Shown: positions 1 to 9,811, numbered from the stretch's first letter. The stretch: 64,000 bases of DNA from Aequorivita sp. (GCA_024637015.1 JAGXGE010000022.1:59028-123027), one strand, 5' to 3'. Translations and numbers: made by a program. The notes: generated from the letters alone by a model not told the origin.

Positions 1-1403
1 GTGCTATCGTTGGCTTTTATTCCGAAGTAGGCATAATCATCAATTCCAGTATAGCTAACTGAAGCATTACCGAATTTTTTGGTGTTGATTTCAAACTTCA
101 GTTCCTGGGTTTTTACATTGTTCAGCTCGTTTTTCCAATTGTAGTTTTTGTAATCACTTTGGTACAATAGAAAATTAAAATTTGGTGCTGTAGAATGAAT
201 CGTTATGGAAGCTTTGGCATTATAATCTTCATTCAAATCATAGGATGCGGCACCTTGAATATAATTTCCATCAAAATCGCCCGCCACATTTATGGCTCCC
301 TTTCCGCTTAGTTTAAAACCGCGATATTCTTTTTCATAAGCCGCTCCGGCTTCAATGAGGTTTCCTTTTATTCTATTGGGGATTCGCTCTTCATCAAGTA
401 TTAAAACAGAATTATAACCGTAATTAAAATCGGTATAGCTTGCCCAAGCAGTAATTTTTCCCAAAACGGAATTGTCAAAATCTGCATATCCCTTTGCATT
501 GAAATCTTCAAGATAGGTGCCAGTAAACAAATCCGCGGTTTCATAGGAAGGACCAAATTCTGCAAATGGTGCATCCTGCCCATATTTAAAAGATTTCTCT
601 TCATAACTTAAAATATTTCCCAGTGTTAAAACCGTATGGCTCAAACTGTCTCGCTGTGAAATAAGTTCATAAGTGTGGTCTCCATAAAACCGAAGCCCTT
701 CCAGCTTATTATCGGCATTTTCAAATTTCACATCCAACCTTCCGCGATCAGTGAATTCAGGATCATCATTTATAAAAAGCGCCAAGGAATTATCCGTCAA
801 ACCTCCATTTTCCTCATTCATAATATCCTGCGCAGCCACGTGAAAACGGATTTTATAGCGTTGGCTTTTGGTGTGATAATTTGAAGTGAAGAGAAAATTT
901 CCTGTACTTGTCAAAATGTGTTGGTATTTTCCAAGAGAACGAACTCCTTTATAACCAATGGAAAAGTTGAATTGGGGTGAAGTATTTATTGTAAAAAAAG
1001 CATCCAATTGCTGGCCCTGAGCGTAAGCGGTTTTAAAATACAGCTCTGTTAAAGGCGTAGGCACGTTGAAATAATTTATATCTTCAATTTCCTTGTAATT
1101 AAAATGGTGCGACTGCGCCACAAAAAGCGGCATTAAATTTAACCTGTCAAAGGAATACGCCAAAGAATTATAAGTCTGTCCAACGTTTGAAAATTGCAGT
1201 AGTTCAAAATTATCCTTTCTTAAATAGTTGAATTTATACTTTTTTTTGATTGAAAGTGTAGTATCTAAATACGTCGTGTCCCTGTCTGCAGAAATTATTT
1301 TATAATAATCAATCGGAGGTTTTACCTTTTTTGGAGTAGGAGTTTGCGAAAACACAGTTGCCGAGGCAAACATAACAATAAGTAGCAAAAGTGTTTTTTT
1401 CAT
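1..1403 (-). CDS. Putative porin, outer-membrane beta-barrel (partial, C-terminus outside window)
   Basis: The reading frame is open on the minus strand from an ATG at 1403 to the window edge, about 467 residues with no stop. The start, MKKTLLLLIVMFASATVFSQ, is a signal peptide, followed by a proline/lysine-rich linker and a long alternating, aromatic-rich region (KFGNASVSYTGIDDYAYFGI near the edge) typical of outer-membrane beta-strands. Content and position beside rnhB match the Bacteroidota putative-porin family (Porin_10 type). Expected to sit in the outer membrane; substrate unknown. It is divergent from rnhB. A TACCTTTG box (1422-1429, minus strand) lies about 20 bases before the start. 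The family call rests on remembered resemblance, not on a search. Confidence 0.75.
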   Translation of the reverse strand, partial: MKKTLLLLIVMFASATVFSQTPTPKKVKPPIDYYKIISADRDTTYLDTTLSIKKKYKFNYLRKDNFELLQFSNVGQTYNSLAYSFDRLNLMPLFVAQSHHFNYKEIEDINYFNVPTPLTELYFKTAYAQGQQLDAFFTINTSPQFNFSIGYKGVRSLGKYQHILTSTGNFLFTSNYHTKSQRYKIRFHVAAQDIMNEENGGLTDNSLALFINDDPEFTDRGRLDVKFENADNKLEGLRFYGDHTYELISQRDSLSHTVLTLGNILSYEEKSFKYGQDAPFAEFGPSYETADLFTGTYLEDFNAKGYADFDNSVLGKITAWASYTDFNYGYNSVLILDEERIPNRIKGNLIEAGAAYEKEYRGFKLSGKGAINVAGDFDGNYIQGAASYDLNEDYNAKASITIHSTAPNFNFLLYQSDYKNYNWKNELNNVKTQELKFEINTKKFGNASVSYTGIDDYAYFGIKANDS

Positions 1404-1421
1404 CCTAGGGAAACTTTCGGG

Positions 1422-1429
1422 CAAAGGTA
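1422..1429 (-). promoter_or_regulatory. -7 box (TACCTTTG) of the putative porin gene
   Basis: It matches the Bacteroidota -7 consensus TAnnTTTG exactly and lies 19 bases before the porin ATG. No good -33 TTTG is visible at the usual distance. Confidence 0.5.
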
Positions 1430-1521
1430 TATTTTTTTTGGTTTTAAGAGTTACTGAGTTTATAGGTTATTGCGTTATTAAATACATTCAAACCATCCGC
1501 TCCAATAACTTAATAACTTAT

Positions 1522-1529
1522 TAACTTTG
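1522..1529 (+). promoter_or_regulatory. -7 box (TAACTTTG) immediately before rnhB
   Basis: An exact TAnnTTTG box ends only four bases before the rnhB ATG at 1534. If used, transcription would start at or next to the start codon, giving a leaderless message. No clear -33 element is seen. Confidence 0.45.
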
Positions 1530-1533
1530 CCCC

Positions 1534-2133
1534 ATGTTAAAATTAAAAATAAATAGCCATCTTCAGGAATGCGGCACAGACGAAGCAGGCAGAGGCTGCT
1601 TGGCTGGGCCCGTCACCGCTGCAGCCGTTATTCTTCCCGATGATTTTCAGCATCCTTTTTTAACTGACAGCAAACAGCTTTCAGAAAAAAAACGATTGCA
1701 GTTGAAAGAAATTATTGAGAGGGAAGCCATTTGTTTTAAAGTTGTTCACGTAATGATGGACGAAATCGATAAAATAAATATTCTCAATGCCTCCATTTTA
1801 GGGATGCACCGTTCCATACAAGGTCTTTCCTGCGCTCCCGAGTTTATTGCCATTGACGGTAATCGTTTTAAACCTTTCCGAAAAACCCCTTTTGAATGTG
1901 TAGTAAAAGGCGATGAAAAATTTCTGCATATTGCCGCAGCTTCCATTTTGGCCAAAACATATCGGGACGAATATATGACTGCACTCCATGAAAAATATCC
2001 GCAATACAACTGGAAACAAAACAAAGGCTACCCTACCAAAGAGCACCGTGAAGCTATCCGAAACCACGGTAGCACAATCTTTCACAGGAAAAGTTTTAAA
2101 CTTTTACCGGATCAGCTAGGATTGAAACTCTAA
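1534..2133 (+). CDS. rnhB: Ribonuclease HII
   Basis: This 199-residue cytosolic endonuclease cleaves the RNA strand of RNA-DNA hybrids and removes misincorporated ribonucleotides. The N-terminal [13 protein letters not shown] block carries the first acidic pair (D16, E17). D108 (IAIDGN) and D145 (TYRDEY) supply the other metal-binding carboxylates, so the catalytic set is complete. Length is normal for the family, and the KGYPT motif near residue 167 is the usual C-terminal signature. The ATG at 1534 is preceded almost directly by a TAACTTTG box. The gene diverges from the porin gene and is followed after 120 bases by the propeller protein. Confidence 0.97.
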   Translation: MLKLKINSHLQECGTDEAGRGCLAGPVTAAAVILPDDFQHPFLTDSKQLSEKKRLQLKEIIEREAICFKVVHVMMDEIDKINILNASILGMHRSIQGLSCAPEFIAIDGNRFKPFRKTPFECVVKGDEKFLHIAAASILAKTYRDEYMTALHEKYPQYNWKQNKGYPTKEHREAIRNHGSTIFHRKSFKLLPDQLGLKL

Positions 2134-2253
2134 AATAGTTCCTCCTCCTTTTTCAGGGGGAGGTGCCGAAGGCCGAGGGGGCTGTTGAAAACCCGTCAAT
2201 AAACTAATTCAATTATACACCAAACCATCAATATTCATTGCTATTTTTGTATT

Positions 2254-4710
2254 ATGGGAAAATATTTGGGCAAATCAATAGCGTTTTTACTTTTTATCCC
2301 AATGCTTTTGGGAATTTTTGGAAACTGTGACAAAACACCTCCAAAAACAGGGACTCTAATGGATTTTGTTCCAGAGAACACTTCTGTGGTTTTCAAGATC
2401 TCAGATTTTGAAAATTTACAGGCAGATATTGAAAACAATACACTGCTTTCAAAATTTGAAAAAACAGCTCCTTATTTATTTTTTTCGGAAAATGCGGAGT
2501 TGTTAAAAAACCTGCATCCCAGCACGCAGAGCCTTTTCTGTATAAACAAAGTGAATGATTCCGTTTCGGCATATACTTTTATTTCGAAAGAGACTAAGAA
2601 TCTTTTTCAGCCAGATTCCCTTAAAAACAAGACCATCGAAACCTTGAAATTGGACGAGCAATCGTTTCAAAGAATCACTATTGACAAACAAATAGCTTAT
2701 TCAGCAATCATAGACAGTGTGTTTGTTGTTACTTCTTCACAACAAATTTTACTGGATATTTTAAAAGGAAAAACCGAGCGTGACGACACGTTCAAAAAAG
2801 TTTTCAATCTGCCGTCTTCCAATAAATTCACAGCTTTAATCCGCGGAAATAAAGTTGCACTCAACGATTCCACGAAAGTAATATTCACTTCGTGGAGCGC
2901 ACTGGATGTTACAATCACGCCAGAATCCTTTACTGCAACGGGAATCACACTAGCAACCGATAGCATTCCGCAATTATTGAATGTTTTTGAAGATCAAATA
3001 CCTCAACAGAACGATGTATCCTCTCTAATACCAACAGATGCTTTGGGCGCCGTGAGCTTTACGTTTAACGATGCCGAAAAATTTCAAAAAAATCTTCGGA
3101 ATTTCCGTGGCGAAAAAGATGGTGTGCAAACCACCGGAATTTTTGGCTCAATAAGCGAAGCTGGGATAATTCAGTTTAAAAACGAAAACGCAATTTTCAT
3201 AAAAAGTATCGATGCCGCTTTAACAAATGATGCCTTGGCGCGTTATGTTTCTGCAAAAAGTGAATTTCGGGAGATTGAAATAAGCAGTTTTAGCGAGCCG
3301 GAATTGTTCCAAAAAACGTTTTCGCCTTTTATAAATTCCAAAAAGGCAAATTATGTTTTTCAAGTGGAAAATTTCTTCGTCTTTACGGAAAGTGAAATCA
3401 CCGCACAGCAAATTATCAGCGATTTTCAAAACAACAACACACTAAAGAATACTTCTTATTTTGAAAACACCGCAACAGATTTAAGCACGGGTTCTTCACT
3501 TCTAATTTTCAAAATGAAAGGCGAATTTTCGGAAGCAGTTTCAGGTTTTTTTAATGCGAAAAGCAGCGCAAATATTAAAAACATTTCTTTTGATGAATTT
3601 CCGCTGGCAGCGCTCCAATTTAGTTTCGACCGAAATTTTGCACATGTAACACTGAGTTGCAAAGAAGCTAGCGCGACCACAAAAAATATTTCGGGTAGTG
3701 TTTCGGAAAAATTTAATTTAAAACTTGAAAATGCAGTTTTGGGTAGTCCACAGATTTTCAGCAACCAACATAATGGCAGCAATGTTGTGGTGCAAGATAT
3801 TGCCAACAAGCTTTATTTTATTTCTGAAAGTGGAAAAATTCTTTGGTCAAAAAACATTGGTTCCCCCATTTTAGGGACAATTGAAACGGTAACCATATCA
3901 GGCAACAACCACTTGGCCTTTGCCACAAAAGATGGGTTCTATATTTTTGATAGAAACGGGAAGGAAGCTAAAGGATTTCCCATAAAATTTAAAGATAACG
4001 TTACGCAGCCTCTTTCTGTTTTTGATTATGACAACAATAGCAATTACCGTTTTCTCGTTGTGCAGGGCAAAGAAGTGCTAATGTATGACAAAAACGGAAA
4101 AACAGTAAAAGGCTTCGGTTTTAACAAAGCGAAAAGCAACATCGCCCAATCTCCCGTCCACATTCGTATGGGCAATAAAGATTACATAGTTATTGTGGAG
4201 GAAAGTGGAAAGTTGAATATTTTAAGCCGTGTTGGAAAAACACGTGTTTCAGTTTCAAAAAACTTCAATTTTTCTGAAATACCAATTGCTGAGGAAGACA
4301 ATACTTTTGTTGTGATAACAAAGGAAAACACTAAAGAGCGTATTTCGCAGGATGGGAAGGTTTCTTCCCAAAAACTAGATGTGGGCAGAAATTATTGGTT
4401 CGCCATAAACGGCAATGTTAAAGTAACGCTTGATGACAATCTGCTTCGAATAAACGGAAAATTGGCTGAACTGCCGCTGGGTGTTTATACAAATCCACAA
4501 CTCTTCAATGTGAATAGAAATACATTTATTACCATTACAGAAACACAAGAAAAAAAGGTCTATGTTTTTGACCAAAACGGAAAAATTTTGAATGGTTTTC
4601 CGGTTTATGGAACCGCTGCGGCATCTATTGACAGCGGAAGCAGCAAAAACAATATAATTACAGCAACCAAAGGAGACGCCAATAGTTTAATTCTTTATTC
4701 AAGTAATTAA
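2254..4710 (+). CDS. Large secreted or lipid-anchored protein with C-terminal beta-propeller-like region
   Basis: An 818-residue protein of unknown function. The N-terminus has a hydrophobic segment (about residues 8-22) ending in FGNC, which could be a weak lipobox, so it is probably exported and may be lipid-anchored. Residues about 30-480 form a domain I do not recognise, rich in serine, phenylalanine and asparagine. From about residue 490 to the end there are repeated blade-like segments (KLYFISESGKILWSK, DGFYIFDRNGKEAKGFPIKF, VYVFDQNGKILNGFPVYG) resembling PQQ-like or quinoprotein-type propellers; each carries an 'F/YDxNGK' turn. It lies downstream of rnhB in the same direction but with a 120-base gap, so co-transcription is uncertain. 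Confidence 0.7.
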   Translation: MGKYLGKSIAFLLFIPMLLGIFGNCDKTPPKTGTLMDFVPENTSVVFKISDFENLQADIENNTLLSKFEKTAPYLFFSENAELLKNLHPSTQSLFCINKVNDSVSAYTFISKETKNLFQPDSLKNKTIETLKLDEQSFQRITIDKQIAYSAIIDSVFVVTSSQQILLDILKGKTERDDTFKKVFNLPSSNKFTALIRGNKVALNDSTKVIFTSWSALDVTITPESFTATGITLATDSIPQLLNVFEDQIPQQNDVSSLIPTDALGAVSFTFNDAEKFQKNLRNFRGEKDGVQTTGIFGSISEAGIIQFKNENAIFIKSIDAALTNDALARYVSAKSEFREIEISSFSEPELFQKTFSPFINSKKANYVFQVENFFVFTESEITAQQIISDFQNNNTLKNTSYFENTATDLSTGSSLLIFKMKGEFSEAVSGFFNAKSSANIKNISFDEFPLAALQFSFDRNFAHVTLSCKEASATTKNISGSVSEKFNLKLENAVLGSPQIFSNQHNGSNVVVQDIANKLYFISESGKILWSKNIGSPILGTIETVTISGNNHLAFATKDGFYIFDRNGKEAKGFPIKFKDNVTQPLSVFDYDNNSNYRFLVVQGKEVLMYDKNGKTVKGFGFNKAKSNIAQSPVHIRMGNKDYIVIVEESGKLNILSRVGKTRVSVSKNFNFSEIPIAEEDNTFVVITKENTKERISQDGKVSSQKLDVGRNYWFAINGNVKVTLDDNLLRINGKLAELPLGVYTNPQLFNVNRNTFITITETQEKKVYVFDQNGKILNGFPVYGTAAASIDSGSSKNNIITATKGDANSLILYSSN

Positions 4711-4796
4711 CATCTATATACTTATGCGTTAAAAAAGTCGAGAGTTAAAATATTTTAATTAACTTTAATTCACAAACCAACTTTTTAAACCCCACT

Positions 4797-7733
4797 ATGA
4801 GAGTGCTACTCTCTATATTCCTCTTGCCCATGGCTATTGCTGCTTTGGGCCAAAATAACCTACAAGCAAAAAAACCTTTAGGTAAAGACTCCATTACACT
4901 TTCCAACTATCGATTAAAAATCACCCAAACCATCAATGCACATCCCGATAGTGCTTTTGTGGTTATCAAAAAATTTGAGGCTTTTAGCGCTAAGGGAAAT
5001 TATGCCAACAGCTTAGCAGATGCAGATTATCTATATGCGCAATATTTTAGAAGAGTACAAAAACCAGATTCTGCGCTGCTTTACTTCCAGAAAATGATAA
5101 CAAAATCTACCAAAACCAATTATTATCGCGGCTTGGCATTGGGTTACAACGGACTTTGCAGAACCTATTATTTGATTGGTGAAATTGATAAGTCCATTGA
5201 AGCCTGCAATAAAGGACTTGCATACACAAAATATTTTGAAGATACGGGAAACATTGTTTTAGCTGATACGCACAATGCCTTGGCTATCGCCTATTCTCGC
5301 CAAAACAAAATGAAAGAAGCCATTTCACATCTGTTAGTAGTAGACTCCATCCAAAAAAAAGAACCACTTCGGGAAGATATTATAGCTGCGGCATACCAAA
5401 GTCTTGGCAATATTTATTTAGAACTGAAAGAATATGATTCAGCAGAAGCATATTATTTAAAGGCAAACAAAGAGTTTGAAAAAATTCCTGGTGCTGGAAC
5501 TTTTTATTTCAACACTACAAATGTTTTTTTGGGACAAGTTTACTATCACAAAGGGCAACTTGAAAAAGCAGATACCCTTTTAACCAAAACGCTTTCTTTC
5601 TTTCAAAAAATAGAGGATGGACGTACCGTTGGAGAAATAAACAATTATTTGGGACTTGTGAATTTTGAAAAAGGGAACCTAGAAAAGGCCGAGATCTATT
5701 TTCAAAATTCATTGGATTTTCAAAAAAAGAACGATTATATTCTTGAAGCGGCACAATCAGCCATTCAGCTCGGAAAATTGAATATCCAAAGAGGAAATGC
5801 GTCTCAAGCAATTAATTTCCTCCAAAATGCACTGGATTACAACCTCGAAGTAAAAAATGGCACCCTCAACCAAAAAGCACATTTCCTGCTCTCGGAAGCA
5901 TACGCCCTGCAAGGAAATTATAAAGCGGCATTCACCAACTCACAGATTGCCACAAAAATAAAAGATTCCATCCAGCAAGCCCAGAGTGCTGAAGAAATAA
6001 AAGAAATAGAAGGCATTTACCAAACCGAAAGTCGAGATAAGGAAATTTCATTGTTAACCACAAAAAATGACTTGGTCGAACAGCAAAAGAAGAACCAGCG
6101 CAATTTGCTTTGGGGTATTATAACAATCATTGTTATTGCTGGTGTTTTTATATTTTTTCAGTTTAGAAACCGACAAAAAACCATGAAAAAATTGCGAGAG
6201 CTAGATACTGCAAAATCTGCATTCTTCGCAAATATTTCGCACGAATTCCGAACTCCGCTAACGTTGATAAATGGCCCTATTGAAGACCACCTAGAATCAG
6301 ACAAACTTTCTCCAACCGAACGTAAAAACCTCAAATCTGCGCTAAGGAATACCCAAAGATTAAAAGATTTAGTGGATCAACTTTTGGCTTTGGCAAGGCT
6401 GGAAAGCGGAAATTTAAAGTTGAATATTCAGCAAGCTAATATGCCTAAGTTCATAATTGCACAAGCAGAAGCATTTTCATTTAGCTGTGCTGAAAAGAAC
6501 ATAACTTTTAGCGTTGAAGTTAAAAAAGATGAAAGAGAAGATTGGTTTGACCAAGATGTTTTGGAAAATATAATTTATAATTTGATGGGTAATGCCATAA
6601 AATACGCTCCTGAAAATGGTTTTATAAAACTGATAGGGAAAAGACAAGGCGAAAAATTTAAAATTTCAGTAATCAATTCCGGAAATTATATTCCTTTAGA
6701 TCAGCAACAAAAAATCTTCACCCGATTTTATCAAACCGACACCAAAAACCCTGGAACTGGCATAGGCCTAGCATTGACGAAAGATTTAACTGAAATCCAC
6801 AAAGGGGCCATTTCAGTAAAAAGCGAAAAAAATGGCACAACGGAATTTACAGTAATACTTCCTGTGAACAAAAATGCTTTTGAAAAAAATCAGATTTTTT
6901 ACGAAACCCCAAAAAAGGAAAGTATGAAATCACATCTTTTTGACGAAAAATTTATTAAAAAAGAAATTGTCTTGTCCGAAGATGCACCAGTAATTTTAGT
7001 AGTAGACGATAATAAAGAAATTCTGGAATATGTACGTTCCATTTTTGAGAATACCTATTCCGTATATACCGCAACCAACGGAAAGGAAGGTTTTGAAATG
7101 GCGATAGAAAATATACCAGATATTGTTATTAGCGATGTTATGATGCCTGAAGAAGATGGTTTTACTTTTACAAAACACTTAAAAGAGCACCAACTTACCT
7201 CACATATTCCTGTAATTCTATTAACCGCAAAAACCCAAATCACTTCCAAATTGGAAGGAATGGGCATAGGCGCAGATGCATATGTAACGAAACCTTTTAA
7301 CAGTCAGTTGCTGAAAGCGACGACAGAAAACCTCATCGAAAACCGAAGAAAACTGCAACAACGTTTTGCGCAGGAAGTAGTTTTGATGCCAAAGGATATT
7401 TCGGTTTCTTCTGCTGACAAGCAATTTTTGGAATGCCTTCAAAAAGTATTGGACCAAAATATTACCAATTCCAATTTCAGTATAGAAGACTTTGGAAGCG
7501 AAATGGGAGTTAGCCGGATGCAACTTCACCGAAAATTAAAAGCACTTACGGGTCAGTCAGCCTCAGAATTTTTGCGAACACAACGACTAAAATTGGCGCT
7601 TAAATTATTAAAGGAGAAAAAGATTTCCATTTCAGAAGTAGGATATACCGTTGGCTTCAACGATCCATCCTATTTCACCAAATGTTTCAAGCAGGAATTT
7701 GGTAGCGCTCCTTCAGAATATATTTCAAAATAA
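4797..7733 (+). CDS. Hybrid histidine kinase / response regulator / AraC-type regulator with TPR sensor
   Basis: A 978-residue one-protein two-component system. Order: signal peptide (about 1-18), TPR-like repeats in the periplasm (about 40-400), one membrane segment (about 437-457), HisKA with phospho-acceptor H482 (NISHEFRTP), HATPase with N-box (NLMGNAIKYAPENG) and GTGIGLAL G-box, receiver with D780 (VISDVMMPE) and K832 (YVTKPF), then an AraC-type helix-turn-helix from about residue 880. This is the hybrid layout common in Bacteroidota, but the sensor is TPR-like instead of a Reg_prop propeller, so the stimulus is not predictable. No polysaccharide-utilisation locus adjoins it. All catalytic motifs are intact. 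Confidence 0.93.
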   Translation: MRVLLSIFLLPMAIAALGQNNLQAKKPLGKDSITLSNYRLKITQTINAHPDSAFVVIKKFEAFSAKGNYANSLADADYLYAQYFRRVQKPDSALLYFQKMITKSTKTNYYRGLALGYNGLCRTYYLIGEIDKSIEACNKGLAYTKYFEDTGNIVLADTHNALAIAYSRQNKMKEAISHLLVVDSIQKKEPLREDIIAAAYQSLGNIYLELKEYDSAEAYYLKANKEFEKIPGAGTFYFNTTNVFLGQVYYHKGQLEKADTLLTKTLSFFQKIEDGRTVGEINNYLGLVNFEKGNLEKAEIYFQNSLDFQKKNDYILEAAQSAIQLGKLNIQRGNASQAINFLQNALDYNLEVKNGTLNQKAHFLLSEAYALQGNYKAAFTNSQIATKIKDSIQQAQSAEEIKEIEGIYQTESRDKEISLLTTKNDLVEQQKKNQRNLLWGIITIIVIAGVFIFFQFRNRQKTMKKLRELDTAKSAFFANISHEFRTPLTLINGPIEDHLESDKLSPTERKNLKSALRNTQRLKDLVDQLLALARLESGNLKLNIQQANMPKFIIAQAEAFSFSCAEKNITFSVEVKKDEREDWFDQDVLENIIYNLMGNAIKYAPENGFIKLIGKRQGEKFKISVINSGNYIPLDQQQKIFTRFYQTDTKNPGTGIGLALTKDLTEIHKGAISVKSEKNGTTEFTVILPVNKNAFEKNQIFYETPKKESMKSHLFDEKFIKKEIVLSEDAPVILVVDDNKEILEYVRSIFENTYSVYTATNGKEGFEMAIENIPDIVISDVMMPEEDGFTFTKHLKEHQLTSHIPVILLTAKTQITSKLEGMGIGADAYVTKPFNSQLLKATTENLIENRRKLQQRFAQEVVLMPKDISVSSADKQFLECLQKVLDQNITNSNFSIEDFGSEMGVSRMQLHRKLKALTGQSASEFLRTQRLKLALKLLKEKKISISEVGYTVGFNDPSYFTKCFKQEFGSAPSEYISK

Positions 7734-7857
7734 ATTTTCTATACACATCTATAAGCATTGTAAACAAAGGGCTGTTACATTTGTTATAGCATTGGTTACA
7801 AAATTCACAGTACCTCCTGTTTCTTCGTAATATATTTATTGCACCATTTTCCTAGTT

Positions 7858-8007
7858 ATGAAAAAAGAAAAACAATATTCAGGCAACCTGGAAATTGTAC
7901 CGGGAAAACAGATTTTTTTAAACATAAATAATCTAGCTGCAGGAATTTATACATTGAAAATAATGTTCAACAACAAAGTGATAAAAGAAGTAACATTTAA
8001 AAAATAA
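7858..8007 (+). pseudogene. Orphan T9SS type A sorting-domain-like tail (49 residues)
   Basis: A short ORF starting at the ATG at 7858 encodes 49 residues. Its end, LNINNLAAGIYTLKIMFNNK followed by a short V/F/K-rich tail, has the layout of the last two strands of a T9SS C-terminal sorting domain (compare VSNLSLGIYILKF at the end of the 16155 protein). There is no signal peptide or passenger domain, and the frame has a stop 30 bases upstream of the ATG. The likeliest reading is a leftover 3' end of a lost secreted-protein gene. A real micro-protein or chance is possible. Confidence 0.5.
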
Positions 8008-8025
8008 ACCCTTAAAATAATTATT

Positions 8026-8349
8026 ATGAAGACAGTTTTAGCCCTTTTATTTATTTGTACTACCAGTTTATGCAACGCTCAATTTTTGGACAAACTTGGC
8101 GATAAAGCTGCTAATGCAGTAGAACGAACTGTGGAAAGACGTGTGGAAAAAGAAACCACAAAAAGTGCCGATAGAGTTTTGGACACTATTGTAGATTCAC
8201 CTAAAAGTAAACAGAAAAAAAAGAAGAAGAAAAAGAGCAAAAAAAGCTCCAACCGAAATATTATTGGTGGAGACCCAGTTGACGATGGCTCCAAAACCAC
8301 TACCCCTCAGAATAGCGATGCAACCAATGAAGAGGAAACAGAAAATTAA
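8026..8349 (+). CDS. Small secreted Lys-rich protein, unknown function
   Basis: A 107-residue protein with a clear signal peptide (MKTVLALLFICTTSLCNAQ) and then a helical segment (DKAANAVERTVERRVEKETT) of the kind seen before OmpA-like domains in flavobacterial proteins. A run of lysines follows (about residues 64-75, A-rich DNA at 8213-8250) and a Gly/Asp/Thr-rich tail. No catalytic domain is visible. It ends 27 bases before the next secreted protein and probably shares its transcript. It could be the truncated front half of an OmpA-type protein; I cannot tell. Confidence 0.6.
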   Translation: MKTVLALLFICTTSLCNAQFLDKLGDKAANAVERTVERRVEKETTKSADRVLDTIVDSPKSKQKKKKKKKSKKSSNRNIIGGDPVDDGSKTTTPQNSDATNEEETEN

Positions 8350-8376
8350 TTTGCAAACAATTTATATATTTAAATC

Positions 8377-9063
8377 ATGAAAAGAATTATTATTATAACA
8401 ATCGTTCTGTTTGGAGTGGTTTCCACCCTTAATGCCCAAAGCGGATGCAGTAAATACTATCCTTTTAAAGAAGGAACCAAGGCAGAAATAACTACATACG
8501 ACAAAAAAGGAAAAAAAGCCGCTGTTATTGATTATACAGTTTTAAATAAAACCCAAACTTCTCAAGGAGAGGTTGCGACTATGAAATCTTCCGTTAAAGA
8601 TGAAAATGGAAAACTAATAGCGGAAACCGAGTATAACGTAACCTGCGATGGCAGTAAAATCTCTATTGATTATAAATCCATGGTTAGCCCAATGATGATG
8701 GAACAATTTAAGAATATGGATTATGACATTAGCGGTACCGATTTGGAAATCCCCAACAATCTTTCTGTAGGCCAAACACTTCCAGATGCGCAGATGAATA
8801 TGAAGATAAGCATGAGCGGAATAAACATGAATATGGAATTGAACATAACCAATAGAAAAGTGATCGGAAAGGAAAACGTTACAACGCCTGCAGGAACTTT
8901 TGACTGTTATGTGTTAACATCTGATACGACTACCAAAATGGGGGTATCGCAAACAAGTAACTCTAAACAATGGATTGCCGAAGGCGTAGGAATGGTAAAA
9001 CAAGAAGATTATCAAAAAGGGAAAGTATCTTCAAGTAGCTTGCTTACAGTATTTTCAAAATAA
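8377..9063 (+). CDS. Secreted TapB/DUF3108-like protein
   Basis: A 228-residue exported protein with a signal peptide ending near residue 20 (LNAQ). The mature part opens with YYPFKEGTKAEITTYDKKGK and continues with paired beta-strands, a Met-rich stretch (about 105-165: MMMEQFKNM, MNMKISMSGINMNMELN), and the block TPAGTFDCYVLTSDT followed by WIAEGVGMVKQE. That TPAGTF...C...W..G(V/I)G.VK pattern is characteristic of the DUF3108-like/TapB fold in Bacteroidota. Function unknown; periplasmic or outer-membrane-associated by its signal. Downstream of the 107-residue gene and closed by a terminator at about 9089-9114. Confidence 0.7.
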   Translation: MKRIIIITIVLFGVVSTLNAQSGCSKYYPFKEGTKAEITTYDKKGKKAAVIDYTVLNKTQTSQGEVATMKSSVKDENGKLIAETEYNVTCDGSKISIDYKSMVSPMMMEQFKNMDYDISGTDLEIPNNLSVGQTLPDAQMNMKISMSGINMNMELNITNRKVIGKENVTTPAGTFDCYVLTSDTTTKMGVSQTSNSKQWIAEGVGMVKQEDYQKGKVSSSSLLTVFSK

Positions 9064-9088
9064 CCAATAACCAAATTAGATTTCAAGG

Positions 9089-9114
9089 ACCGGAGCTTTA
9101 AGCTTCGGTTTTTT
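9089..9114. terminator. Bidirectional terminator between the TapB-like gene and lipB
   Basis: ACCG-GAGCTTTAAGCTT-CGGT forms a nearly continuous stem followed by six T on the plus strand. It overlaps the last codons of lipB, so it serves mainly the plus-strand gene. Confidence 0.7.
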
Positions 9115-9811
9115 CATTTATTTCTGCTTCAAACAGTTCGAGAAAATATTTTAGAAGTTTCTCTTTTACCTCTTCCATAGAAATTTCGGTCTTTCCCAGT
9201 TCTACATTCATAGAGGTAACTGCCTTGCCCTTTAATCCACAAGGAATCATATTGTCAAAATAGCCTAAATCTGTATTTACATTCAATGCAAAACCGTGCA
9301 TGGTAACCCAGCGGCTGGCACGAACACCCATAGCGCATATTTTTCTTGCAAAAGGCGTCCCCACATCCAGCCAAACGCCTGTCTCGCCTTTGCTTCGTTC
9401 AGATTTTATGTTGTATTCAGCCAATGTTAAGATTATCATTTCTTCCAGAAAACGCATGTATTTATGGATGTCGGTAAAGAAATTTTCCAAATCCAAAATA
9501 GGGTAACCCACAATTTGCCCAGGCCCATGGTAGGTAATGTCGCCGCCGCGATTTATTTTATAGAATTTGGCGTTAATGGACTTCAATTTTTCTTCAGAAA
9601 TGAGCAAGTTTTCAATATGCCCGCTTTTACCCAAAGTATAAACGTGCGGATGCTCTACAAACAGAAGATAGTTGGGAGTATCTTGGTTTAACTTTTCACG
9701 TCTGTTTTTGCTTTTAATCTGAAGTATTCTCTGAAAAAGAAATTCTTGATGGTCCCAGGTTTCTTTGTAGTCTCTTAATCCTAAATCTTCTATTTGCAAA
9801 TTTTTAGCCAT
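9098..9811 (-). CDS. lipB: Lipoyl(octanoyl) transferase
   Basis: This 237-residue cytosolic enzyme moves octanoate from acyl carrier protein to the lipoyl domains of 2-oxoacid dehydrogenases and the glycine cleavage H protein. The RGGDITYHGPGQIVGYPI block is the family signature. Catalytic Lys157 (ARKICAMG) and Cys191 (MIPCGLKGKAVTSM) are both present, with the substrate-binding MHGFALN motif between them. Length is normal. It is transcribed alone on the minus strand, facing the TapB-like gene. The pyruvate dehydrogenase subunit at 33.7 kb belongs to the complexes that depend on this modification. Confidence 0.97.
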   Translation of the reverse strand: MAKNLQIEDLGLRDYKETWDHQEFLFQRILQIKSKNRREKLNQDTPNYLLFVEHPHVYTLGKSGHIENLLISEEKLKSINAKFYKINRGGDITYHGPGQIVGYPILDLENFFTDIHKYMRFLEEMIILTLAEYNIKSERSKGETGVWLDVGTPFARKICAMGVRASRWVTMHGFALNVNTDLGYFDNMIPCGLKGKAVTSMNVELGKTEISMEEVKEKLLKYFLELFEAEINEKTEA

